This document shows, in pieces, positions 10,481 to 21,716 of a DNA stretch of 64,000 nt. The notes under the pieces are model-generated. The model was not told the origin of the DNA. It searched no databases and worked only from the letters and a program-made list of their open reading frames with translations. The stretch is from Plantago major (lineage: Eukaryota > Streptophyta > Magnoliopsida > Lamiales > Plantaginaceae): NCBI GenBank assembly GCA_026545765.1, contig CM048843.1, positions 13,415,501 through 13,479,500 on the forward strand. The letters are read 5' to 3'. Position 1 is the first letter of the stretch. Each line of letters begins with the position of its first letter. Position numbers and translations under genes: made by a program.

Positions 10481-12392
10481 ATGGAGGTCTCCTCACCGCT
10501 TCGAAACCCCGAGAAAAATCTGCCTGCAATTGATTTGTTTCTAGCAAACACGGACTCCATTGATTGGATTGAAGTTTCCGTTCCAAGTTCCATGCACATT
10601 CGCACGCTTCACCCCAACCATGTGATCCGAGACTTCGCGTCTTGCTGCTCCGTCGGAAATCCTCCCTCCTACTTCGTCTGGTACGACGGCCGAAAACCAT
10701 TTACTTTCCTGTTTAGTTTTGCAGATTTCTATTGCTGTTATTCGATCGTGCTGGTTTCCCTATTTCTATGTATCGCTGCTCTATTACGTGATTTATACTA
10801 GAAGCTAGGCGTAGTAGATAATGTTCACCTCAATCCATCGATAACCAGTAATTGGTGAGGTCGTTCATATTTCTAATTTCTAATCCTGGGGCTTCTAGTC
10901 CCCTATTTTTAAATTTTATAGTATAAGTCGATGAAAATAACACGTACGGACGGAATGTTCATTGATGGAGCAATCGATATTTTGGGAGCTTCATAATCAG
11001 TAATTCGTGGGAGTGCTATAATTAAAGATGAATGTGCTATGACTAGCTTCACTTTTTAAGCCTTCCTAATAAAAGTTCCTTGTTCTCGATCGACTCACAC
11101 ATCTTATAAAGACCACACAATGGTTATCACCGTGTGATGGCTGATTTATAGTATACGTTAGAGAAAGGAAGATGTACAGAATGTTCATCAATGAAGCAAT
11201 CGACACGAACATGCTGTGACTAGGTTCACTTTGACACCATCCTCCAAGGTCCTGGATCCACCTATATTGTTGGTCTCAATGGACTCACTCATCTTGTCCT
11301 GTAAATATAATGATACATTTAGTCCTGACTGCACATAGTATTATATGTGGGAAACCTGATGTGTACTTGCCAATGAAAGGGGACTATAGTATCTTGTTCT
11401 ATAATTGCTTCTTGAAAAATTGATGTGCATGTTCTTTTAATCTCTGTATTATCAAAGGGTAACATCTAGTGACTCAATGCTGCAGGAAAACTTGCCAAAC
11501 TCGACCTAATATGCTGGATATTTTCAAGCTAGGTGGTCATAAGGAGAAATCAAAAAATGGGCTGCGCTCGTATTTCCTGATGTTCTTTCCAGTTTGCTTT
11601 TATCTATGAAGATGAGGTGATTATCATCAACCGTGGCATCATGATAGCTTATCTCTTTGCTCCTCATTCTTAAGCATCCAAAGAAGACACCCAATACTTG
11701 CTCACTCTATTTTCTTCTTTTTTTTCCAGAGCTTTTCTGCCGGAAATCGTTATATGCTTTATGCTGTTACACTCTCTGGGGTCGCTTATCTTATCAGATT
11801 GAGGAACAGCTTTGACTATCCTCATTCTTCATGTCTCATGACTGACGAGTTTCTTGAGCAGAACACTGAGATTAATCCTCATAATGGAGATATAACAGCA
11901 GTTGCAGCGACAAAAGGATGTCTCATTATAGGAAGGAGTGGTGGATCTGTTCATTGTTTCCAACTTGGCAGCTTTGACCCTAGTGCTCCAGGTCTGTAAT
12001 GCTTCCGATGTTTGTATTGTTATTATGTGTCATTTATTGTCTTCTTTTTTGTCATTCTACTTGATCTCAACATTTGTATGAGAACTTCATCCTGGTGCAG
12101 AAGCTTAATTTTTTTTACCACATGTTCGATCACTAAGATATCCTTTACCTCTTCAATTAGTTGCTAAAAGTTTGCATTTACAGAGTTCCGTATCTGCTCA
12201 TAATATCTCAACTAGTGCATGTTCATGTCATGTTAATTCACAATCCTGATGTTGTAAATTTTCAGGTTTTGTGTCTGACTTTCGAGATGATGCTGGTTTT
12301 GGCCGTTTGGGGGGCATATTTATCAAGGTGTGCTTTGATTTTATGTCTTGCAGGATGTAGTTTCTCTCTGTTTATTGTAGGCACTTTTAGCA

Positions 12393-12573
12393 ATCCCTCC
12401 GTTTTTTTAGATGCAATACATTTTTGGCATTTATTTAATAACACTACATTTCCTTGTATAAAATCTTCTACCTTACAACCGTATCAATACAATACCTTCA
12501 CAAATCATATATTCAGTTATCCTTAATAATTATGCCAAAATTGAATGTATAGTTTCTAAGTAAACAGATGGAG
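12393..12573. mobile_element. Stowaway-like MITE in intron 4 of the NUP160-like gene
   Basis: About 180 bp with inverted ends: TCCCTCCGTTTTTTTAGATG on the left and ACTCCATCTGTTTACTTAG read inward on the right. Both ends continue with an ACATT...TTTGGCAT block. A TA follows at 12574-12575. The left TA is not intact, so the exact left end is uncertain. Confidence 0.6.
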
Positions 12574-12780
12574 TATCTCTTATCTGTTTGTGATTCTTAT
12601 AGTTTGTTGTAACATTGTTTAGGAGTCCAACACTAGCCGGTGTAGCGGATTTAGCAATATCAGAGGTGCAGAATAGGTTGCTTGCTTTTGTACTTCATTC
12701 TGATGGTTATTTTCGAATCTGGGACCTTTCGACTTCTAGTGAAAGTTTCGCTCATGCAATATCAATGGAAGCACCGGAAG

Positions 12781-12786
12781 GCAAGT
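12781..12786 (+). other. GC-type splice donor (GC-AG intron 5)
   Basis: Exon 5 of the NUP160-like gene ends GAAG and is followed by GCAAGT, the usual consensus for the minor GC donor. Using it gives codon phase 1, which matches the acceptor at 14189 exactly; no nearby GT donor does. Confidence 0.65.
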
Positions 12787-15700
12787 ATCTCTGATACGAT
12801 TTTGATAACTCTTTCTCATTGTCAAATTGATCGTGGTAATTAGGATAATGTGAATATTCTAGATGAGTCAGAGAATGTGTTTGGTCCTCCCATTTCTGTG
12901 TTGGAAAAATGTGGATTTGGTTTGCGTGTGGCCAAATCATAAACGTATTAACTGTGAAAAAGGTTTACACAAGTAATGTCTCCTGAAGAAGAAAGGGATT
13001 TTGTGTGTGTGGGTTTTTTTTTTTTTTTGGTTGGGGTGTTGGGGGGGGGGGGGGGGGGATATTGTTCAAACAGAGACCAAATGATGGACCAAGGAATAAT
13101 GTTCAAAGACTTGCTACGTTTGTCCCTTAGTTTTCTTCTCCATGGAGAAGAACATCTTCTTTCTTGGCACACCAAAAAAATCTTCCGACCAAACAAAACC
13201 ACATCCCATACCATGCAAGGTTAGTGAGCTGTATGGTGTTCAACGGAGCGCTCTCTCATCTTTTATGTCGGGCGACAAATGATTCCAGTCTTGAACTGTT
13301 AATTTTTTCTCTTGACAATGGACTCCATGACTAGAATACTATTGTTATAGAGCTTGCTTAGCTTTGTAATACAAGAAGGCTTTGGCTATCATCTGACATG
13401 AAGTTGTGTATATGGGGTAGATTAGCACATTAAGTGTAAAAAGGACACAGATTCAGCCGTCACCTACTTCAACATGGTAATATTGCCATCTGTTTATGGA
13501 ATGTAATTTTCTTCCGTGTAACATACATTGGTCAATGCCGAGGAGAATAGGATTTTATTTGGTCTTGTGGAAGAAAGTTGAGAGATGAAGATTCTAAACT
13601 CATATGGAATATATTCATGTGGTGAATCATTTGGTAGCTTTGGAGGAGAGGAAAATTAGATACCTTGTAGGCACCTAGTATTCAGGATCTTCTTTTTTTC
13701 TTCTTAATTTCATCAGAGACACTTTCTCTGTTCTTTTTTTGGTGGAGGGGTGGGGGTGGTTTTTGCATGAAAAAACTATCATAATTTTTTTTGTCTAGTT
13801 TGCACCCGGCGCTCCTTTTTTCTATTCTGTGTACTGAAACTATCAAGTTTTACGTTGAGTAGCAGCATCTGAACTCTATAGGTTTCCAATTCTCATGTTA
13901 GGTTTTCCGTTTTTCCGTCACTGCGAATTTTGGATCCTAACCTGTTTACCTTTGAAGAATTTATCCATGGAAACCTTATGCATGTTAATGTTTTCTACAT
14001 GATTATCTTCTCTTTCTCGATTTTTGCTGGCTATGGATGCTGAACTGCCTTTCCATCAGCAATCAACCATTTATAGTGGGGATGATCGTCTGAAATTTTC
14101 TTATTACTCAAAATGGTAACAGTAGTTTTTTTCGGCGTTGATAATGTCCAATGACATAAAAGGTCTGATGTAATCTCTTAACATACAGGTTCATCTCTAA
14201 GGCTCTGGGTGGGAGAAGCTGATAATGATACTGGCATTGTTCCTCTGGCTATTGGAACTTGGCAATTGGTACGTTGCGCTTGGTGGTTGATTTTGTATTG
14301 AATGCATATTTGTTCTCTGCTCAATTGCACCTTCTTTGCATTGATAATCTCTGATGTATGCTTCAGAAATGATACAATGCTGTAGTTACTTTTTGTTGGA
14401 GGATTCAATCATATTTGCTTTAATCCTGTGTAGCTTTATATTCTGACTTGAACTTGAGTTTAATCTATATCTCATGGAGGTAAAACTTCCCCAATGTGCT
14501 TTAAGTGTTCACTTTACCATACTGGTGGATTTTTTTTCTTTTTTTCTTTTCTTTGTAGAATGGAGTTTAAATCTATATCTCAGTGCCCCCCGGCCGCGGT
14601 TAGCTTGGTTTTGTAGAGGGTAGACAGTCTGGTTGGCTTGATGGGCCGCTTTAATCTATTTCTGACACATTACTAGACTTGTCAACTTACTGATGGTTTG
14701 ATCTGGAATTCATATCCTATGGGGACTGCCGTAGGTGGTACTATGTATATAAAATGGGTAGCGGAAGCAAATTAGAGATTTGTTCAAGTGTTGTTTGGTG
14801 CAGCTATTAGAACCGAGTAATTTTGGGTCATGTGGTGATCGATTGAATTAGTACTAATTGGATATTTTAGCTTGAAATTCAACGAATTATGATATAGGAA
14901 GGAAAAAAAAGAAAGATAGGGCTATCATTCAAAATTATATCCAGAAATGATACCAAGTAGCAATCCATGTGCTTTCTATTTGCACATCATCTATCAAGAG
15001 CACTGAATTTAAAGTGAAAGTTTTGCAAACAACTTCTGCCCCCCCCCCCCCCCGCAATCTATTCATTGCTGGGGCCCAGGCTGCATGTTTGAGGGTGTTA
15101 CTGAAATATGTCAGCCGATTATTTGTTCATGACCTATTAGGCGTAGATCACGTAAGTGTTTATATTTTAAGGCGTTTCAAGCTGTGGGACTTATTGTATT
15201 TTGTGGAATCGTCTATTGAACTTCTGTGACTGTGTTAGATAACTATGTAGCTGTAGGTGTCTAAAAATGGAGAATTGCATGTTTGGTGGATTTATGTTAG
15301 GTACTTGGGTGCTATTCTGCTGGTTCTGCGTTAGATAGTTCTCTTCATCGATTGTTAAAACTGAATTATGTCCTTTAGATTGCTGACATAAAATGTAGAC
15401 TGGTTTATAGCCATTAATCCATATTTGAATATTCTATACAATTTCTTATTGAAATTTTTGAAGGATGCTGGCATGGATATATTACTATATTCCCTTCACT
15501 GTAAGCCGGGGGATAGGATACCATTTTCGCTGGATCATTCTTATGAAAAGATTCCTCTGGGGGTGGTAAGTAAGACAGTTCATCCATTACACTTTTCACT
15601 ACCAGTTTAAAACTTCACATTCTGAATTCTGTCAGGGAGGACGGCCCATTGATGTTAGACTTGCCTCACACAAACTGTGGTTTATCAATGAAGAGGGACT

Positions 15701-17229
15701 CCTTGTGCATGACATAAAACAGTAAGTTACTAATCTTGTGGTTTATCGGTTACTCCCCCACCCCCCAACCAAAGATTACGAAAAGGAAAATTGCTAGCCT
15801 TCTCCAAACAAATGCACCCCAATTTAACCTTCTACAATAAAACAAATGGCAAGCTTGTGGCATTTGAATTTGACCGGTATTCCGATTAGAGTTTGTTATG
15901 TGCCAAAAAAACGCAAGTTTAGCACTTGTTTGTGCCAAAAAAATAGTTCAGTGCCTTAGCTGCAAAATTATGGATACCTCAGCATTGTTTTTGCAAGTTT
16001 CACTTGGCATAATATAATGTTGCATTGTCATAGGCTGTAGTTCTGAGACCCGTTCTTTATATCACATTGAGAAGATCTGTTGGCTACTTTTTGTTTCTGA
16101 CACACTTGTCTATAAATTAATATTCTCTTGGATTTTCATATCATGTATCTCATAAATGATATTCAGTCATTTGATCTCTATTTATGCGCGCATAGCATTA
16201 CTTTATGATTTCTGTGATATTAATCTGTTGTTTGTGCAACTTAGCTAACACTTCCATTTGTATTTCAGGGGATCGGCACATCACTACAATTTACGGGAAG
16301 CATATATTGCAGACCTGCTATTTCAAAGTTCGGATAATTGTTTAGATGATCTTCTCTGGCTTGCCCTTTCAGCATTTTCATCTTCGGAGGTAGGTGGCAG
16401 TAGCAACTCAGCCTTGTACATCTATTTTATTGACTTTCATAGCACATCAATGTCACGGTCTATAAACTTCATGGCCAGATATCGACTTTACGTAAGTTCA
16501 ACGAAGTATTTGCTAACCTGATTTTTTTGGTGAAAACAACTCAATAGTTACTTGAAGGGGGTCCAACTCCAACCCAACAACTTCTCCTTATGTAGCTTAA
16601 ATTAAGAAAATCTACGTTCATTTTTTTTGTTTGCAAACACTACTATTCAGTTTCTCTAAAACTAAGTTGTATGTTGCAACTTGTAATTTATTGCAATCAC
16701 CCACTAAACTGAAAATGGCAAAAGGAGATTTGCACTTACTAGGTTTTTTGAACAAAGTGTTTATAAAAGCTTATGTGAAGGAGCCATAGAAGCTTACACG
16801 GGATTGGCAATTTTCTTGCATTTGCAAATAACCATGATGCATATGTCCTCCTCCACCAGCACCACCTCTAGCTCAAACACTCAGACTAGCTTTCCGAAGT
16901 AATCGTATTGGAAACGTGCGTCTTTGCAATGGTAGGATAGTTTGTTACTGGATCAGAGCATTGGCAGTGGACTTTTGGTTGACGTTGACCTATAACATCT
17001 TATATGTTGAAACTATACAGTTTTATGTAAATTTGACTCATACTTGATTACTTCTGTGCAGGAGGAAGTTGCCCCATTTGTATCTTCTATTTTTTTGCAT
17101 AGTTTGCTTTTTCATTGCAATGTCGCCCTGAGGCCAGCAGATTATAACAAGCACTTCACTGATTCAGAGTTTGGTTCTTTCACTGTGGATGGACTGACAA
17201 ATGAAGTTTTGTCGTTAAATGAGAATCAG

Positions 17230-17962
17230 GTACCTTTGTGATTTCTTTCCATACCCCATTATTCAAGAAAACCAACATGTATGATTAATGTTTCTCTTAC
17301 GTGGTTCCCATCCCATATTATTATACTTTTGCATATCCTGCTGTCTGGGCATGTTTCTCCTCTAAAAATAATCACAGAACTTTAATCTTCTGTTAAGTTT
17401 GAAAAATGATATTTTCTAAAGAACTGAAGCGTTTGTCAATTAGAATTAAAATGATAGGTGGGACTATATCTAGAAGGCCTATGTCCATCATTCTTCAATT
17501 TCTGTAGACAGCGGGTCAACTAGTAAACGTTGGATTTGTGGCAATTTTGTCATAGCTTTTGAATTATGTTACTTGTGTTGTTTGCTGCTGCTCTTCATTC
17601 ATCCCCTTGTTCATTTGTTACTCATAAATAGGAGCAAAGGCATTGCTTGTTGAGGGGTGGGATTTATCTTTTATTATATAGGACAGATATGGCTATTTGA
17701 CCACTCTAAATTTTATTATTCCGCATACACTTTCCCGGTTATCTTTCTTATTTATATTATTATTTTAATTCTTTCTTGTCTGAAACTTCAATCACCTGAA
17801 TGTGACCTCAAAATATTTCTATTGTATAATTGTGTACAAGTTTATAAAATTCACCTCAAAGTCGTACAAGAAAGTGGCTCTTTTAATTAATTGATTAATT
17901 TGATTTAGCTTCAGTTTTTATCTCTTTATTAGTCACATATTTTGTATCTTTATTAGTCACAG
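17230..17962. other. AT-rich sequence between the NUP160-like and cystatin-like exons
   Basis: No further NUP160 exon and no separate promoter or ATG exon for the downstream protein is evident. It could be a single 733-base intron: a GT donor lies at 17230 and a GTCACAG acceptor ends at 17962. Confidence 0.5.
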
Positions 17963-19039
17963 TTTCTATCGAAGAAGGAGATATTGCCGGAAGAAGAAGA
18001 TTCATTATCTAAGTTGAAACTTGTTGACGGATCTGAGTCAGAACCTCGTGAGGGAAAGGAACGGCTGAAGGAGGAGATATGCGAGACATCTCCAAAAGAA
18101 GACGAAGATACTAGGATGATCTATGAATGGTCAGACGAGGAGTTGTTGAATAAGTTTTTCGATTACCTACGCATGCCATATGATAGGGTCGAAATCGCTC
18201 AAAATAAGTTGCCAGTTCTCCGCAAGTACCTACAAGAGGTTGAGGAAAGCGAGGTGTTCTTTCTTTCTCTTTTTCTTTATATTCATTTATTATAACATGG
18301 AATAATGTTGTTTTACTTCATTAGGTTAGTAGTACTCGGTTTTACTTGTAATGTTAGGAGGGACTTGTCGTTAGTGTTACTAGCACAATCAAAATTGTAG
18401 TATGCATCTGTTGTGAAAATACCTAGTTAATTTTTGTTTAAATTGATAGTAAATTGTCATATCGAAATTACTGTATGCTAAATTATGTTCTCTGCTTCTT
18501 ATATTGTTGGTAGGGTTTTGATATCGAACACTTTCCCGGTTTTATAATGGGAATTACTTCCATTTGTCCATCTAAGTACCTTTCTGGGGGTCTTGATCCT
18601 TCTATGGAGGTGAAAGAGAATATTGCGTGCTGGGCTATCAAGGAGTACAATGAAAATAATGTAATACTTCTTTCTCAACTCTTCTATCTTTTTTGCTTGC
18701 TTTCTTTCTTTCTGTGGAGTGTGGACTACTTGGTTGAACTAGTGAATGAATCATATTTTTGTTTAGGGCTACCTTTCTTTTATATGTGAATTAGTGAACG
18801 AATCGGTGTTTTAAATCTTTGAAATGTTTAATTTGATTTTTCAGGGAACTTATGATGATGTCCAAGTGGAGAAAGTAAATCTCAGCGTTTCAAATTATTT
18901 TTTCTATTATATCACGTTTAGTGCTGTGGATACGACTACTGGTGAACGCAAGACATTCCAAGCTGTGGTGTCGCAGAACATGGTCAGGGCTGATGCGGAC
19001 CCAGAAGTTGAATTCTGCAGGCTTAAAGCAACCTCATAA
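17963..19039 (+). CDS. Cystatin/monellin-fold family protein, 3' exons
   Basis: Three exons (17963-18253, 18514-18660, 18845-19039, stop TAA) encode about 210 residues. The product resembles a plant-specific family annotated as cystatin/monellin superfamily or UPF0725 proteins, whose biochemical role is not known to me. Family-type blocks are YLQEVEESEGFDI across the first intron, ISKYLSGGLDP-like CPSKYLSGGLDPSM, CWAIKEYNENNGTYDD, FYYITFSAVD and EVEFCRLKATS at the end. The N-terminal part (EEEDSLSK...KEDEDTRMIYEWSDEELL) is acidic and probably disordered. All three exons are in phase 0 and free of stops. No in-frame ATG precedes the first exon, so the start must come from an upstream exon. The only good upstream donor I see in the same phase is that of NUP160-like exon 10 (17229), 733 bases away, which suggests a chimeric transcript. 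Confidence 0.7.
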
Positions 19040-19665
19040 GGCAGAACATTCCCTCGTGTGGAATTTTTCAGATGTGAGAGTTGAAGCAAGTTATCCAATA
19101 ATGTGCCCTAAAGAAAGTTATTTAGATACCATTTTTCACATAGATGCTTTTTTTTTTTTTTTTTATAGTATAGATCCGTCTCTAGATAAGTTATTAGAGA
19201 TCGTTTTTCAGGAGACTTTTAGTTTGTTTGGCATGTGATTAAAATTAAGAAAACCAAGTTAAAATAGGTATTTTTAATCAGGTTTTCGTAATTTTAGTGG
19301 CTTCCAAACAATCACTTTATGAATAAATGATCATTTTTAATTACTACGTGTGAGTTAGTTTTCAGTTTTGATAATGTATGAACTTTTTGAAAATCTACAA
19401 AAGTTATGCTAGATGTAGGGATACTAAACAACAAAAGTTAATACATTATGAACTATAGTACTCATAATACATGTGAGATGCACTTAGCTAACTGAAAAAT
19501 TCAATAATTCGAGTTCATTATATATAGAAACAGAAAAAAATAAAAGTTAGTAAACTAAGAGGCAAGACTTTCATGTAGATTAGGAAAACCAGGTTTTTAA
19601 TGAAAAACACAGCTGAATCGGACACATATGGTTCGGTTATCAAAATAAGCCAGAAACCGGCTGCC
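19040..19665. other. Intergenic sequence after the cystatin-like exons
   Basis: AT-rich, with a T-run near 19149-19164. No gene or element end was identified. The last 100 bp probably belong to the promoter with the TATA box at 19666. Confidence 0.4.
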
Positions 19666-19673
19666 TATATATA
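19666..19673 (+). promoter_or_regulatory. TATA box
   Basis: TATATATA precedes a GC-richer leader (about 19697-19880) with CT/CGCC blocks typical of plant leaders, then ATG at 19881. Confidence 0.5.
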
Positions 19674-20099
19674 CCCACAAAACAAAGCCATAAACATAAG
19701 CAGAAAACAGAAACACACATCATCCACTCCGCTCCGCCATCTTCGCCGGGAATCGTCTCCTCCCGATCGACACCAAATTGACGATCTACCTCGTCCTCGC
19801 CATCGAAGACGTCTACGTCGAAGTTCTCTCGCCACCATTGCCGAATTTCATCGATTTCGTCGGATTTCTTCAAATTCATCATGAATCAGGTAAATCGATT
19901 GAATAGCTTCGTGGTTTTTGTTGTTATCTATCTGTTATATAGATTCATCTTGATTTTTTTTCTTTAAAATTTCAATTGGAAGTGCAATTTGACCTTTTAA
20001 TTTTCATTTTTCGTGATTTCACGATATGATGTTTCCAGATCTGAAACTAGATCTAAAATTCATACAGTGAAAATCGAATTATTTCGCGCATATGTTATC

Positions 20100-20560
20100 T
20101 GGTACTTTGTTATGATTTTAAGAGGCATTATTATGGTTTAAAGAACTGGTGTTATAGTTTTAAGCATCTCCCGTTATATGTATTCATTTTGTTTTTTTTT
20201 TCCGTTAAAATCTCAATTGGAAGTGAAATTTACCTTCTTTTTTTCCGTTTTTCGTTGATTTTACGATATGATGTTTCCAGATCTGAATTCATACAGTGAA
20301 AATCGAATCATTTCGTAATCATATTATCTTGTGCTTTGCTATGGTTATAAGAGTTAGTGTTATAGTTTTAAAAATAAATGTTATGATTTTAGCTTGTGTT
20401 AAATGTTCTGCCTGTTATTGTTTTTAGCGCATATGTTATAGTTTTAAGATCTATTGTTGTAGTTGTAAGCAGCAACGTTATTGTTTTTAGATTATGATGA
20501 ACTATTTATAATTTGATTTTTTGTAGATGTATTGTTATAGTTTTAAGAGGCACTATTATA
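20100..20560. repeat. Degenerate TGTTATAGTTTTAAGA repeat
   Basis: About ten diverged copies of a 16-base word such as TGTTATAGTTTTAAGA occur at irregular spacing of 20-60 bases inside the putative first intron. The array ends at the copia boundary. Confidence 0.6.
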
Positions 20561-21716
20561 GAGTAGCAAGTATAGATATCCAATATTATGATCCCCTTTC
20601 TGATAGATACAACTGTCATAGCAACTTCTCATGAATCCAACTGAGATGACAAACTCATCAAATCTCTTATACCATTGCCTGGGAGATTGCTTAAGACCAT
20701 ACATAGATTTCTTCAATAAACAAGATTTTGTGATTGCATTGTTCACTTTTACTCCATCAGGTGTGTGTGTGTGTACAAGATTGCCATGAAGAAATGCTAT
20801 CTTCACATCTATTTGTTGTATATATAAACCAGATTGAGTAACAATTGACACCAATATTCTAATAGAAGTGTGTTTCACAATTGGAGAAAATATTTCATTA
20901 TAGTCTATTCCTTCTCTTTGAAGTGAACCCCTTAGCAACTAGTCCTGCTCTAAATCTCACATTTCCACCAGTTGCAGACTCATCTTTTTTCTTGAAGATC
21001 CATTTACACCCTACTAACTTTGTATTTTTAGGAGCTGTGACACCATGTATTGTTCTTATGTAAAGATTCAAGCTCATCCTGAATAGCATTTAACCATTGA
21101 TGCTTTGATGCTTCTCTTTCCCTGTAACAACTTTTCTGTAGATGTTTGGTTCTAGATAGCACATATCTTCAGCTATACTAAGAGCATAGGAAATCATGTA
21201 TGATTTTCCAACTCTTCCATATCCAAACATATCAGGTGCTTATCTGGTAGATCTTCTGGCTCTCTTAGATATCTGTTGATGTGGTGAGTGGCTCTCTAAA
21301 TGATCTGTATCACCAGTTGTATCATCATTATTATGCACATGTGTATCAGATACCTGTATATCATCAGCAGGCTCCACCTCAACCTTGATATCATCATTAA
21401 TTACATCTGTAATTACTCCATCAGATGTTTCATCAATAGGAGACACAAGTAGCTCAGTGTTAGCTCCATCTGCAGGTTTGAGTGGCATGATATCTTCATT
21501 GAAAATGACATTTATGCTCAGTATGCATTTCTTTTGATCTATGCTCCATAGTTTGTACCCTTTAACTCCAGTGGGATACCTAAGAAATACACACCTTAAA
21601 GCTCTTGCATTAAGCTTATCTTGTTTGATATGCATGAGACCAAGACAACTAAATATCCTCAAATGACCAAACCAAATCTCCTCGGGTATTTTAAACTTAG
21701 TGCAGATGTGGGACTC

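Larger units (their letters stand above)
10481..17229 (+). pseudogene. NUP160: NUP160-like nucleoporin, N-terminal half only, with indels
   Basis: Ten exons encode the N-terminal beta-propeller part of NUP160, a scaffold nucleoporin of the NUP107-160 subcomplex of the nuclear pore. Exons: 10481-10710, 11486-11616, 11730-11991, 12266-12327, 12623-12780, 14189-14268, 15464-15565, 15636-15721, 16269-16389, 17062-17229. Key blocks are MLYAVTLSGVAYLIRLRN, DITAVAATKGCLIIGRSGGS, VLHSDGYFRIWDLS, SLRLWVGEADNDTGIVPLA, YSLHCKPGDRIPFSLDHSYE and DYNKHFTDSEFGSFTVDGL. Full plant NUP160 has about 1500 residues; here about 465 are present and no later NUP160 exon is seen. Exon 2 seems to lack one base at two places (before VFPDVLSS and before FAFIYEDE) and exon 4 has one extra T. 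All other exons keep phase, including the GC-AG intron after exon 5. It is most likely a partial duplicate turned pseudogene; sequencing error is less likely because the long GUP1 gene nearby is clean. Confidence 0.85.
19666..20560 (+). other. Orphan promoter, leader and first exon, cut by a copia element
   Basis: A TATA box, a leader of about 180 bases and a first coding exon ATGAATCAG ending at a good donor (CAG|GTAAATCG, 19889) are seen. The rest is intron-like and contains degenerate TGTTATAGTTTTAAGA units. At about 20560 the sequence changes abruptly into the truncated Ty1/copia element, and no second exon is found. The downstream gene was probably separated or lost by that rearrangement. 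Family unknown. The layout (leader, tiny exon, minisatellite intron) resembles the unit at 7392-9880. Confidence 0.4.

Noticed and set aside
17657-17890. 77-codon hydrophobic open frame between the NUP160-like and cystatin-like exons
   Set aside because: AT-rich intron-like sequence; no homology and no coding periodicity.
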